Shown: piece by piece, positions 1 through 8,635 of the stretch
Layout: the number at the start of each line of letters is the position of its first letter
How positions within the stretch are numbered: position 1 is the stretch's first letter
Origin: Streptomyces bungoensis
Lineage (GTDB): Bacteria; Actinomycetota; Actinomycetes; Streptomycetales; Streptomycetaceae
Length of the DNA stretch: 64,000 bases
Assembly (NCBI RefSeq): GCF_001514215.1
Contig: NZ_KQ948878.1
Span: 1 to 64,000, forward strand
Direction: 5' to 3'
Made by a program: the position numbers and the translations under genes
The notes under the pieces: model-generated
What the model was told of the DNA's origin: nothing
The model's database searches: none
Seen by the model: the letters and a program-made list of their open reading frames with translations, nothing else

Positions 1-176
1 GCCATGACGGTCACGAGATCCGCCGGACAGGCCCTGGCGGCCACTTCTCCGATCCGGCGGTGCGCAACGGGTTTTGGGAACGCTTTACGCGACACACGCA
101 ACTGCGGGCCGCGCCCGTGATGTCTGACTGGGCGTCGGGCCCGTCAGGGCCGGAGAGCGAGAGAGCGGGGCGGGTC

Positions 177-1163
177 GTGGGACGGCGCATGGGCGGCATA
201 GGGATCGCAGTCGTCACTGGTGCGATGCTGGTGGGCGTGAGTGCCTGTGGCGCGGGCGGCAGTGGAAAAGCGGGCGGGGACGACGCGAAGGCGCCGGGCA
301 AGCAGAGTGCGAGCGCGTCTCCGTCGCCGACGAAGCCCGCGGGCCCCCCGATGCTGCTGGAGACGATCACCCCGCAGACGGGCACCAAGGTCGGCGTGGC
401 CATGCCCATCTCGGTGGTCTTCACCGACCCGGTGGCGGCGAAGGCTCGGGCCGCGGTGGAGAAGCACATGAAGGTGAGCGCGTCGCAGCCGGTGGCCGGC
501 GCCTGGCACTGGTTCGGCGACAAGCGCGCCGACTGGCGGCCGAAGACGTACTGGCCCTCCGGTACGAAGGTGAAGATCGACGCCGACCTGACGGGTGTCA
601 GCAACGGCAACGGGCGCTACGGCGTGCACGGCTACACCCACACCTTCACGATCGGCGACGACGTACGAGCGGACGTCTCCGTGACCGGCCACACCATGAA
701 GGTGACCCGGAACGGCAAGCCGGTGCGCACCCTGTCGATCAACGCGGGCAGCCCCCAGTATCCGACGTGGAACGGCACGATGGCCGTGATCGACAAGCAG
801 GAGAAGGTCCACATGACCTCCTGCAGCGTCGGCATCAGCTGCGACAAGGGCAGCCCCAACTACTACGACCTGACGCTGCCCTGGGACGTGCACCTGACCC
901 AGTCCGGCACGTACGTGCACTACTCGACCGGCGACCCGAACCCGGGCAGCGGCAGCGCCCGCGGCTCGCACGGCTGCGTCCACCTGTCCATGTCGGACGC
1001 CAAGTGGTTCTACGGTCAGGTGAAGCAGGGCGACCCCGTCACCATCACCGGCTCCTCCCGCGCCAAGGCCCCGGCGGACAACGGCTACGCCGCCTTCAAT
1101 CTGGACTGGCAGCAGTGGCTCTCGGGCAGCGCCACCGGTGAGGGCACGACCGGGACGCTGTGA
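177..1163 (+). CDS. L,D-transpeptidase lipoprotein (Ig-like + YkuD)
   Basis: Exported peptidoglycan cross-linking enzyme forming 3-3 bonds, predicted to sit on the outer face of the membrane. The N-terminus has arginines, a hydrophobic stretch and a lipobox ending VSAC, then a Ser/Pro/Gly-rich linker. An Ig-like domain (about residues 60-160) precedes the YkuD catalytic domain, whose motif SHGCVHLS contains the active-site His and Cys. The Ig-YkuD order and the 328-residue length match actinobacterial Ldt enzymes of the LdtMt2 type. The GTG at 177 was chosen because it puts the lipobox at a normal distance; the frame is open back to a GTG at 60, and an ATG at 189 is also possible. It looks monocistronic, with a hairpin just after the stop. 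Confidence 0.9.
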   Translation: MGRRMGGIGIAVVTGAMLVGVSACGAGGSGKAGGDDAKAPGKQSASASPSPTKPAGPPMLLETITPQTGTKVGVAMPISVVFTDPVAAKARAAVEKHMKVSASQPVAGAWHWFGDKRADWRPKTYWPSGTKVKIDADLTGVSNGNGRYGVHGYTHTFTIGDDVRADVSVTGHTMKVTRNGKPVRTLSINAGSPQYPTWNGTMAVIDKQEKVHMTSCSVGISCDKGSPNYYDLTLPWDVHLTQSGTYVHYSTGDPNPGSGSARGSHGCVHLSMSDAKWFYGQVKQGDPVTITGSSRAKAPADNGYAAFNLDWQQWLSGSATGEGTTGTL

Positions 1164-1183
1164 AGCACCTCCGGCGGCGGGCA

Positions 1184-1201
1184 GCCCGGCCGTCGCCGGG
1201 C
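1184..1201. terminator. hairpin after the L,D-transpeptidase gene
   Basis: Perfect 7-bp inverted repeat GCCCGGC / GCCGGGC with a four-base loop, 21 bases after the stop codon. There is no T tract, which is usual for Streptomyces terminators. Confidence 0.55.
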
Positions 1202-1720
1202 CTGACATCGTGATGCCGTGACCTGGCGCCCCGGTCCTGTCGAGGGTTGGGCCGGGGCAAGGGTGGTTCCCTGGCATCGAGGCCACGACCGGTCTCGGCA
1301 TCGACACCGCCGTCCTCAACGCGACGCACCGCTCGATGGCAGAGCCGGGAACAGGCGAGGAACAGGAACCGGACGCCTGGAACGGCGGCGTCGCGACAAC
1401 GTGGAGCCGCCCGCGGTTGCACATGCCGGGCGGCTCCGCCGTTCCGTGGCGCCTACTGCCTGGGACGACACGGGCAGCCCGGTCGCGCGCCGCTGAAATG
1501 GTTGAACCGTCATCCCGGCCGGGCGTGCGGCCGGTGGCGCCTTCGCGCAGGTCGTGGCCTCCCCCGCCCCGCAAGGACCGGCCTGTCCGGAACACGCGCC
1601 GGATGTTGCGGTGCACGCCCGCCACTGGAACCTTCAGGTCCTGAACACACCAAGGGCTCGTTCACGGCGAATGCCCAGAACCGTGTTGACTTTCCGGACA
1701 CACTCTCACGGAGCCGATCC
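1202..1720. other. intergenic stretch without a convincing gene
   Basis: About 520 bases between the terminator and the amylase-inhibitor gene. Short open frames exist on both strands, but none has a ribosome-binding site, a recognisable domain or a clear codon bias. The promoter of the downstream gene must lie in the right-hand part. A TTGACT at 1686-1691 was noted, but it sits too close to the start codon to be a convincing -35 box. Confidence 0.5.
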
Positions 1721-2038
1721 ATGAAAAAGCGGATGAAGCACGCCCTCCTGACCGCCAGTGTCGTCATTGCTTCAAGCATCCCGCTGACGCTCGCGGCACC
1801 CACCCCGGCCGCGGCCCAGACCCTGTCACCGGCCCCCGCCTGCGTCTCCCTGTACGAGAGCTGGCGGTACGTCAACGCGTCCAACGACTGCGCCGACACC
1901 GTGAGCGTGGCGACCGTCTACCAGGACGGCGCGACGGGCCTGTGCTACACGCTTCCTTCCGGTGCCTTCAGTACGGTCGGCGAGGGATACCTCGGCCTGC
2001 ACGGCCACGCGGACCACCTCGCCCTCTGCCAGCCGTGA
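1721..2038 (+). CDS. tendamistat-family secreted alpha-amylase inhibitor
   Basis: Small secreted protein (105 residues) predicted to block animal or insect alpha-amylases. A Sec signal peptide (Lys/Arg start, hydrophobic core, cleavage near the AAA before QTLSP) leaves a mature chain of about 73 residues, close to tendamistat's 74. Cysteines at 41, 57, 75 and 103 have spacings of 16, 18 and 28, identical to tendamistat Cys11, 27, 45 and 73 as remembered. The inhibitory triad Trp-Arg-Tyr is at 48-50, seven residues after the first Cys as in tendamistat, and the ending GHADHLALC parallels the tendamistat C-terminus. The ATG at 1721 follows CGGAG and starts the signal peptide. It stands alone between secreted-protein genes. 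Confidence 0.93.
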   Translation: MKKRMKHALLTASVVIASSIPLTLAAPTPAAAQTLSPAPACVSLYESWRYVNASNDCADTVSVATVYQDGATGLCYTLPSGAFSTVGEGYLGLHGHADHLALCQP

Positions 2039-2154
2039 CCGGCAGGTCGGCAACGAACGACGCCTGAGTCTGCCGGACTACGGCATGCTCCCGCCGGGAC
2101 GGACCTGCGACCATACGGGCGACGCGATCAGCGGTGTCGATCCGAGGAGCGGCT

Positions 2155-2469
2155 GTGGCGTGGTTCGTGGGAGCCGGCGTGGCACTCGGGGCGCTGCTCA
2201 TCGCCTCCGGGATCGCCTCCCTGCGTACGGGGTGGGTGCCGCCCTGGGTACGCCGTCGCGTCACCCGTCCCCGGCTCTTCGGCGTGGGCGCCCTGCTGGT
2301 GGGCACGCCCGAGGTGGTTCAGGGTCTGCTCTACTTCCAGAGCGCGTTCGCGCTGTCCTGGGAGGTCCGTTTCCTGGGCGGCAACCTCCTCACCTTCGCC
2401 GGACTGGCGCTCCTGGTCGCCGGCCACATGCTGCCGCCGAAGGCAGCCGGCCACCGGGACGGTCACTGA
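2155..2469 (+). CDS. small integral membrane protein, unknown function
   Basis: About 104 residues with three hydrophobic segments: an N-terminal AWFVGAGVALGALLIASGIA stretch, a middle GVGALLVGTPEVVQGLLYF stretch and a C-terminal LLTFAGLALLVAGHML stretch, with a basic loop between the first two. No catalytic motif was recognised. The GTG at 2155 is preferred because GAGGAG lies five bases upstream; another in-frame GTG is at 2134. It follows the amylase-inhibitor gene by about 115 bases on the same strand, and no functional link is evident. Confidence 0.65.
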   Translation: MAWFVGAGVALGALLIASGIASLRTGWVPPWVRRRVTRPRLFGVGALLVGTPEVVQGLLYFQSAFALSWEVRFLGGNLLTFAGLALLVAGHMLPPKAAGHRDGH

Positions 2470-2605
2470 TCGGCTGACGTCCGGTCACCTGGCGACACAC
2501 CCGGCGTGTCACTGTCCATTTTGAGCTATTTTCACTCTAATCTCCACAGCAGTCGGTGGATGATCTGTGACGGAACACCATCCACGCTCACATTTTGGAG
2601 ATTTC

Positions 2606-2884
2606 ATGCGCAAGCTTCGCAAGGCTGCCGTCCTGGTCGCGGCCCTGGGTACCGTCGGGCTGCTGACCGCCGGAACCGCACACGCGGGCGAGGGGGGCAA
2701 GGACGGCGGCAACCACGTCCTGCAGAGCACCAGCTGCAAGTCGCACGACTTCAACCTCGACCTCCTCGGCGAAGTCGGTCTGCTCGACGGCGCGCTGGGC
2801 AACGCGCTCAACGGCGAGGGCAACCCCGGCGCGCAGAAGACCCACAACGGCTCGACCATGGGCTGCAGCAACAGCGCCTGGTAG
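2606..2884 (+). CDS. small secreted protein, unknown function
   Basis: A 92-residue exported protein. A Sec signal peptide (MRKLRKAAVLVAALGTVGLL, cleaved after AHA) leaves about 66 residues rich in Gly and Asn, with two cysteines (in TSCKSHDF and MGCSNSAW) that could form one disulfide. No family was recognised; it is not a chaplin or rodlin by its hydrophobicity. The ATG at 2606 is supported by TTTTGGAG a few bases upstream. The 136-base region before it is unusually A/T-rich for this chromosome and contains a possible 5'-leader stem (GTGGATG at 2556-2562 with CATCCAC at 2579-2585), suggesting a regulated promoter or leader. Confidence 0.75.
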   Translation: MRKLRKAAVLVAALGTVGLLTAGTAHAGEGGKDGGNHVLQSTSCKSHDFNLDLLGEVGLLDGALGNALNGEGNPGAQKTHNGSTMGCSNSAW

Positions 2885-3125
2885 GGGGCCGGTTCGCGCC
2901 CATCGATGGTGGAGAGGCCGAGCGGGGCCCGGAGGCTACGATGCCTCCGGGCCCCGTCGGCCGCGTCTGCCTCCCTGTGCCCGCGACTGTTTGACGGATC
3001 TTCACTTCCCGGCACCTGAAGACCTCCGGAGTGGACCCCTACGCTCCTTCCTGCCCGAGCAGAAGGCGACCGCCCGAGGAGAGACACCTCCCCGCGGTCG
3101 GCACCGCTCCCACAGGAGGTCCACC

Positions 3126-4010
3126 GTGTCCCTGCTGTCCCGCATCAAGCGCTCGCGCCAGGCGCTCGGCCTCGTCGCCGCCCTCCCCGCCGCCCTGGTC
3201 GGGGTGTGGGCCGCAGCCCCGGCGGCGCAGGCCGCCGCGCTGCCGACCCCCGACCACGTGGTCGTGGTGGTGTTCGAGAACCACTCCTACGAGCAGGTCA
3301 TCGGCAGCTCCAGCGCCCCGTACCTGAACAACACGCTGAAGGCGGGCGGCGGGAACCTCACCAACGCCTACGGCGTCACCCACCCCAGCCAGCCGAACTA
3401 CCTGGACCTGTTCTCCGGCAACAACCAGGGCGTCACGACCGACAACTGCTACATCCCGCAGTTCAGCAGCGCCGCGAACCTCGGCTCCGAGCTCATCGCC
3501 GCCGGCCGGACCTGGGGCAGCTACAACGAGGGCCTGCCCTCCGCGGGCTCCACGGTGTGCACCAACTCCGCGACCAAGTACGCCCGCAAGCACAACCCGT
3601 GGTTCGCCTTCAGCAACGTCCCGCTGAGCACGGCGCACACCGTGGCCCAGTTCCCGACGGACTACACGACCCTGCCCAAGGTGTCGTTCGTCATCCCCAA
3701 CCTCTGCGACGACATGCACGACTGCTCGATCACCACCGGTGACACCTGGCTGAAGAACAACCTCGGCGCCTACGCCTCCTGGGCCCAGACGCACAACAGC
3801 ATCCTGGCCGTCACGTTCGACGAGGACGACAGCTCGCACAGCAACCACATAGCCACCGTGCTCTACGGCGCGCACGTGGCTCCGGGCAGCTCCACCTCGA
3901 CGCATTACACCCACTACGACACGCTGCGCACCCTCGAGGACCTGGCCGGGCTGACGAGCCACGCCGGGGCCGCGGCCGGCGCCTCCGACATCAGCGGCAT
4001 ATGGAACTGA
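3126..4010 (+). CDS. secreted phosphoesterase / acid phosphatase (PF04185-like)
   Basis: Exported metal-dependent phosphoesterase of the acid phosphatase/phospholipase C superfamily. A signal peptide with Arg/Lys residues ends around AAQAAA. The mature part opens with DHVVVVVFENHSYEQVIG, the family's metal-binding start, followed by HPSQPNYLDLFSGN and a late FDEDDSSHSNHIATV block that supplies further Asp/His metal ligands. At 294 residues it matches the short acid-phosphatase branch rather than the roughly 700-residue phospholipases C. The GTG at 3126 follows AGGAGG at optimal spacing. Likely role: phosphate scavenging from organic esters outside the cell. The substrate cannot be told from the sequence. 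Confidence 0.85.
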   Translation: MSLLSRIKRSRQALGLVAALPAALVGVWAAAPAAQAAALPTPDHVVVVVFENHSYEQVIGSSSAPYLNNTLKAGGGNLTNAYGVTHPSQPNYLDLFSGNNQGVTTDNCYIPQFSSAANLGSELIAAGRTWGSYNEGLPSAGSTVCTNSATKYARKHNPWFAFSNVPLSTAHTVAQFPTDYTTLPKVSFVIPNLCDDMHDCSITTGDTWLKNNLGAYASWAQTHNSILAVTFDEDDSSHSNHIATVLYGAHVAPGSSTSTHYTHYDTLRTLEDLAGLTSHAGAAAGASDISGIWN

Positions 4011-4105
4011 CGGCCGGTCGACCCGCACACCGGGCCCGGCCGCGACACTGACCCGCCGCCGGGGAGCGCCCCCTCGCCGGAGGCGGCGCTCCCCGGTGTA
4101 CGGCC

Positions 4106-5533
4106 TCAACCGGCGGCGGTGCCGAACCACTTGGGCAGCTGACGGAGCAACTCCCGCCGGTCCTCGCCGGCCCACACCACGTGGCCGTCCGGCCGCAGCA
4201 GCACGGCGGGCACGTCCAGTTCCTCACTGACGTCGACGACATGGTCGACCCGGTCCGTCCAGCCGGCCACCGACAGCCGGCCGGTCTGGTCCAGCAGGAT
4301 GCCGCGGCCGCCGTGCATCCGCTCGTAGAGACTCCCGCGCTTCAGACCCACGTTCCGCAGCCGCCGGCCGAGCAGTCCGTGGCCGTCGCCCAGGTCGTAG
4401 CGGACGCCGATCGCGATGATCTTCTCGATCAGACAGCGGTTCACGTCCTCGAACTCCATGAGTTCCGCCAGCAGCCGGCGCACCGCCTGCGGGCCGGGCT
4501 CGGTGGACATCAGCTCCATCTGGGCGCGGGTGTTGTCCAGCACGTCGGCGGCCACCGGGTGCCGTTCGGCGTGGTAGCTGTCCAGGAGGCCCTCCGGTGC
4601 CCAGCCGGCCACCTCGGCGGCCAGCTTCCAGCCGAGGTTGAAGGCGTCCTGGATGCCGAGGTTGAGGCCCTGGCCGCCCGTCGGCGGGTGGATGTGGGCC
4701 GCGTCGCCCGCGAGCAGGACCCGGCCGGCCCGGTAGCGCTCGGCCTGCCGGGTGGCGTCGCCGAAGCGGGAGAGCCAGCGAGGCGAGTGCACGCCGAAGT
4801 CGGTGCCCGCGTACACCCGCAGCTGCCGCTCGAAGTCCTGGAGGGTCGGCGGGACCGAGCGGTCCTCGGCCACTCCCCCGGCGGGCACGACGACCCGGTA
4901 CACCCCGTCCCCGAGGGGGCCGAGACCGAACCGCTTGTGGGTTTGCCGGACTTCGGCGACCACGGCGGCCACCGTCTCCGGTGGCACGGACACCTCCATC
5001 TCGCCCAGCAGCGTCTCCACCCGGCTGGGCTCGCCGGGGAAGCCGATGCCGAGCAGCTTGCGCACCGTGCTGCGGCCGCCGTCGCAGCCGACGAGGTAGC
5101 GCGACCGCAGCCGCGAACCGTCGCCCAGCTCGGCGGTCACCCCGTCCTCGTCCTGGCTCAGCCCGGCCAGTGCGCAGCCGCGCCGGATCTCGACGCCGAG
5201 CTCGGTGGCGCGCTCGGTCAGCAGGCGCTCGGTGACGGGCTGCGGGATGCCGAGGACGTAGGGATGCGTGGTGTCCAGGCGTTCGGGCGCGGGCCTGGTG
5301 ATGGCGGCGAAGAAGCCGCCGAGCGGGTACTGCCGGCCGTGTGCGAGGAAGCGCTCCAGCAGACCGCGCTGTTCCATCACCTCGATGCTGCGCGCGTGCA
5401 GGCCGAGCGCGCGGACCACCCTGGTCGGCTCCGCCTCCTTCTCCAGCACGAGCACGCGCACGCCGTGCAGGCGCAGCTCGCAGGCCAGCATCAGACCGGT
5501 CGGTCCGCCACCGGCGACGATCACGTCGAACAT
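4106..5533 (-). CDS. rox: rifampicin monooxygenase (Rox)
   Basis: Class A flavoprotein monooxygenase that inactivates rifamycins. The 475 residues begin MFDVIVAGGGPTGLMLACEL (Rossmann GxGxxG) and carry the class A motif GDAAHIHPPTGGQG with the following NLGIQDAFNLGWKL helix, plus the C-terminal thioredoxin-like extension of the PgaE/Rox group. Long stretches (KRFGLGPLGDGVYRVVVPA, VDHVVDVSEELDVPAVLLR, LPKWFG) agree with Streptomyces venezuelae Rox as remembered. The call is reinforced by a rifamycin-associated element about 105 bases upstream. The ATG at 5533 was chosen because it starts the FAD fold directly; the open frame extends 51 residues further but has no family counterpart. It appears monocistronic. 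Confidence 0.92.
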   Translation of the reverse strand: MFDVIVAGGGPTGLMLACELRLHGVRVLVLEKEAEPTRVVRALGLHARSIEVMEQRGLLERFLAHGRQYPLGGFFAAITRPAPERLDTTHPYVLGIPQPVTERLLTERATELGVEIRRGCALAGLSQDEDGVTAELGDGSRLRSRYLVGCDGGRSTVRKLLGIGFPGEPSRVETLLGEMEVSVPPETVAAVVAEVRQTHKRFGLGPLGDGVYRVVVPAGGVAEDRSVPPTLQDFERQLRVYAGTDFGVHSPRWLSRFGDATRQAERYRAGRVLLAGDAAHIHPPTGGQGLNLGIQDAFNLGWKLAAEVAGWAPEGLLDSYHAERHPVAADVLDNTRAQMELMSTEPGPQAVRRLLAELMEFEDVNRCLIEKIIAIGVRYDLGDGHGLLGRRLRNVGLKRGSLYERMHGGRGILLDQTGRLSVAGWTDRVDHVVDVSEELDVPAVLLRPDGHVVWAGEDRRELLRQLPKWFGTAAG

Positions 5534-5638
5534 CCAACCCCCATGGGAAAAGGTCACTCCGCGACAAAGGCGCGCATACCGCGTGGATCGAGGAATTCCG
5601 CAGGTTCTGGCCTCGGGCGGAGATTCTGTGGCATGACG

Positions 5639-5659
5639 GGGGTCTTGCCGCAAGGCCCC
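5639..5659 (-). promoter_or_regulatory. rifamycin-associated element (RAE) upstream of rox
   Basis: Imperfect 21-bp inverted repeat with arms GGGGTCTTGC and GCAAGGCCCC around a single C, nine of ten positions pairing. On the minus strand it contains CTTGCGGCAAG, the core of the RAE described upstream of rifamycin-inactivation genes (rph, rox, arr, helR) in actinomycetes. It lies between the rox start codon and a TATAGC-like sequence (minus strand, just upstream), as expected for an inducible promoter element. Confidence 0.85.
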
Positions 5660-5731
5660 ATGTGCGCTATACGTTGAGAGTGGCAAGGAGTGGACGACTC
5701 CTTGCCTTTGTCTTTGTCCGGCCGTGGGGCG

Positions 5732-6427
5732 TCAGGAATCCGCAGCGAGGTCGATCAGGTGCCGGGCCGTTCCCGCGGGGTCGACGATCTGGTGGAGGTG
5801 GGCGCCGGGCAGGTGTGCCACGCGCCAGCCGCGGTCGCGCGCCTCGGCGGCGCAGCCGTCGTACGGCGGGCCGAACAGCAGGTACGAGCAGGGGTGGTCG
5901 TCCCAGCCGTCGGGGACCGGGATGTGCTGCTCGTAGTAGGACAGCGGCAGGCTGGGCTGCTCCTCGGTGACGGTCCGGCGCACGACCGGGTCGGAGAACA
6001 TGGGGGCGACGTCCGCCTCGTCCCACCAGTCCGTCCAGCGCGGCAGCCTGCCGTTCACCGCCAGCGGTGACAGGAACTCCAGCAACTCGGGCGGGGCCAC
6101 GGGGGTCGGCCCGACCCGGGCCGGCAGCGGGGCGTCGACGAAGACCGAGCCGGTCACCGGACGGTCGAGGGCCGCGCGGACGACCGGGAGGAAGAGGCCC
6201 GCGTTGCTGTGTGCCACCAGCGTGACGGGGTGGTCGGCCGGGACCTGCCGGAGATCGTCGCGGACGGCGTCGGCGACGCGGGGCCAGAAGGGCGGGTCCC
6301 CGGCGCCGATGTGCAGCAGGGACGGCACCCGTACCCGGAATCCCGCCGCCGTCAGGTGCTCTGCCACGGAATGCCAGCTGGAGGGGCCCATGGACGGGCT
6401 GTGCAGGAGAAGGAAGAGCGGTTCCAT
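5732..6427 (-). CDS. alpha/beta hydrolase
   Basis: Cytoplasmic alpha/beta-hydrolase of 231 residues. It starts with the core strand MEPLFLLLHSPSMGPSSW (oxyanion region), has the nucleophile elbow VAHSNAG (Ser as nucleophile), an acid in the C-terminal third and a terminal HLPGAHLHQI segment providing the catalytic His. Related actinobacterial proteins are annotated only as hydrolases, so the substrate is unknown. It lies upstream of rox on the same strand, with its stop 73 bases from the RAE; the intervening regulatory region makes co-transcription with rox unlikely. Confidence 0.75.
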   Translation of the reverse strand: MEPLFLLLHSPSMGPSSWHSVAEHLTAAGFRVRVPSLLHIGAGDPPFWPRVADAVRDDLRQVPADHPVTLVAHSNAGLFLPVVRAALDRPVTGSVFVDAPLPARVGPTPVAPPELLEFLSPLAVNGRLPRWTDWWDEADVAPMFSDPVVRRTVTEEQPSLPLSYYEQHIPVPDGWDDHPCSYLLFGPPYDGCAAEARDRGWRVAHLPGAHLHQIVDPAGTARHLIDLAADS

Positions 6428-6608
6428 GGGGTGAGCCTGCCGCGTCCGCGCTCCCCGATGCCACCGTCTCGGCCGACGGCAGAATCGCGTGGCCGGATCG
6501 GGACGGTGGGGCCATCAGGGTGGCTCCAGGCCGTGTCGGGCGGCCGGTGCGGGTCCGGTTCGCCATGCTGGCCCGGAGCGGGACCCTTCCAGCGACAAGG
6601 AGCACGGC

Positions 6609-6824
6609 ATGCCGACGGACCCGGTCGCACGATTCCTCGCGGCCCTGGACCCAGCACACCGGGAGGCCGTCGGTGCCAGACCGCAGGAGGAACAGCGGCA
6701 GCTCGCGGCGGCGTGGGAGCGCGAGCTGGAGGCGGACGACGAGCTCGACACCCTCGACGAGCTGTCCCCGGCGGCGGCCGAGGCGGAGGCGGCCCGCCGC
6801 GTCCTGGACCGCGAGGCAGGCTGA
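6609..6824 (+). CDS. small acidic helical protein, unknown function
   Basis: 71 residues, strongly acidic and probably all-helical: MPTDPVARFLAALDP followed by long runs of Glu, Ala, Arg and Gln with an EADDELDTLDELS patch. No domain recognised. The ATG has AAGGAGC just upstream. It lies 42 bases before the MFS gene on the same strand and may share its transcript. Confidence 0.6.
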   Translation: MPTDPVARFLAALDPAHREAVGARPQEEQRQLAAAWERELEADDELDTLDELSPAAAEAEAARRVLDREAG

Positions 6825-6866
6825 CCGGCGCCGCCCGCTCCGGCGGGCGGTGCCGCGCTTCGTACG

Positions 6867-8225
6867 GTGACGGGTGGCGTCCGGACCATGCCGCTGTTCG
6901 CGGTGTGCGCCGGGTACTTCATGGTGATCCTGGACGTGACCGTCATCAACGTGGCCGTGCCGGTGATCGGCCGTGAACTGGCCGCCTCGCTGACCGGAAT
7001 CCAGTGGATCACCGACGGGTACACGCTCGTCCTCGCCGGGTTCCTGCTCACCGCCGGAGCACTGGGCGACCGCCTGGGCAACCGGCGCGTGTTCTGCTGG
7101 GCGCCGGGGTGTTCGTGCTGGCCTCGGCCGGGTGCGCGCTCGCGCCGAACGCCGCGTCCCTGGTGGCGGCCCGGCTGGTCGAGGGGCTCGGCGCGGCGCT
7201 GATCGTGCCCGGGTCGCTCGCGCTGCTCCAGCAGTCCTACCCCACGCCGGCCGCGCGCTCACGGGCCTTCGGGTTGTGGGGTTCGATGGCGGGCATCGCC
7301 GCCTCGGCCGGGCCGCTGCTCGGCGGGCTCCCGGTGTCGACGATCGGGTGTCGGTGGGTGTTCCTCGTCAACCTGCCGGTGGGTGCCGCCTGCCTGGCGC
7401 TGACCCTGCGGTGCGTCGCCCCGTCGCCGCGGCGCGCGGACCGGGCCCTGGACGTGCCGGCTCAGGGTGCGGTCGTGGCCGCGGTCGCGTTGCTGACGGC
7501 CGCTCTGAACGAGGCCGGGCGGCGGGGGTGGTCCGACGCCGCCGTGCTCGCCGGACCGGGCCTGGCCGTGGTGGCCGCCTCCGCGTTCGTCCTGCGGGAG
7601 CGGCTGGCCCCGGCCCCCGCCCTGCCCCCTGGGCCTGCTGCGCTCGCGCGCGATGAGCGGCGGAGCGGTCATCGGCATGCTGTTCAACTTCGCCTTCTAC
7701 GGCATGGTGTTCACCGCCAGCCTGGATTTTCAGCAGCAGCGCGGGTACGGCGCGCTGCGCACCGGGGTGGCGCTGTTCCCCGCGGTGGCGATGACCACGT
7801 TCGCCTCGGTGCTGTCCGGGCGGCTCGCCCGGCGGACCGGGGACCGGCCGCTGGTGACGTCCGGCATGCTGCTGGCCGCGCTCGGGCTGGCCGGCTGGGC
7901 CGCGGCCGGCGTCGACCCGGCGTATCCGCTGCTCGTGGCCCCCATGATGGCGGCGGGGTTCGGTACCTCCTTCGCCCTGACCGGCTCGACCGCCACCATG
8001 ATGGGTGCCGCGCCCGCGGCCTACTCGGGTACCGCCTCGGGGCTGTTCAACACGGCGCGGCAGATCGGCAGCGCCTGCGGGGTGGCGCTCGGCGGCAGCC
8101 TCCTCGCGACGGCGCACGGCTACGGCAGCGGGCTGCGCACCAGCATGGCGGTCGGCGCGCTCGCCTACCTGACCGCCGCGGGCCTCGCCTGGTTCTGTGT
8201 GCCGGCCAGGTCCACGCCGCCGTAG
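6867..8225 (+). pseudogene. MFS drug-efflux transporter (EmrB/QacA type), two frameshifts
   Basis: Predicted proton-driven multidrug exporter of the 14-TM DHA2 group. The N-terminus has the family motif FMVILDVTVINVAVP and the motif-A-like GDRLGNRR. Reading is interrupted twice. Near 7093 one base seems missing (TTCTGCTG where TTCCTGCTG would restore the frame). At 7625-7629 a run of five Cs appears to have one C too many. Between them the protein continues in another frame with normal helices (FVLASAGCALAPNAASLVAARL), and afterwards returns to the first frame (MSGGAVIGMLFNFAFYGMVF) to the stop. The pair is compensating, so both could be sequencing errors; if real, the gene is dead. Reconstructed length is about 450 residues, short of the last helices of 14-TM members. 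Confidence 0.8.
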
Positions 8226-8239
8226 CGCGGGCGACGGCG

Positions 8240-8635
8240 TCAGCGGGCCGCCAGGCAGGACACGGTGGTCGTCGCGGCGGAGACGGCGAGCAGCGCGCAC
8301 GCGCAGAGGGCGTGGCGTCTGAGCAGGGCCCCGCGCAGTTCGGCGTAGCGGGCCTCGTACTCCCCGCGCAGGCGCTTGGCCCGGTCGGCCGTGGCCTGGA
8401 GCGCCTGCCGGGTCAGGCCGAGGCGCTGCTCCAGGTAGTGGCGCGTCAGGTCCTCGGCCTGACCGTCCGTGAGCCAGGGCAGGCGGGCGCACAGGGCGGC
8501 GGCCTCGTGCTGTGCCTGCTCCCGCTCGGCGTGCAGGAGCAGGTAGCCCTCGACCTCGTTGGCGAGTGCGCCGGCCTGCCGGTCCAGCGGTGTGTCCCGG
8601 CCCGTCCCGGGACCGGGACGGTTCGGGGTGGTCAC
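8240..8635 (-). CDS. small membrane-anchored protein coupled to ctaD
   Basis: 131 residues, mostly helical and charged (EVEGYLLLHAEREQAQHEAAALCARL), with one C-terminal transmembrane segment (ALCACALLAVSAATTTVSCLAA), so a tail-anchored or C-tail membrane protein. Its GTG start overlaps the ctaD stop in a GTGA, so translation is very probably coupled to the oxidase subunit. No domain was recognised. The coupling suggests an accessory or assembly role for this particular oxidase copy, which is inference only. Confidence 0.7.
   Translation of the reverse strand: MTTPNRPGPGTGRDTPLDRQAGALANEVEGYLLLHAEREQAQHEAAALCARLPWLTDGQAEDLTRHYLEQRLGLTRQALQATADRAKRLRGEYEARYAELRGALLRRHALCACALLAVSAATTTVSCLAAR

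Noticed and set aside
5690..5730. Second RAE-like element upstream of the alpha/beta hydrolase
   Set aside because: No CTTGCGGCAAG core was found near that gene's start at 6427, so only rox is linked to the element.
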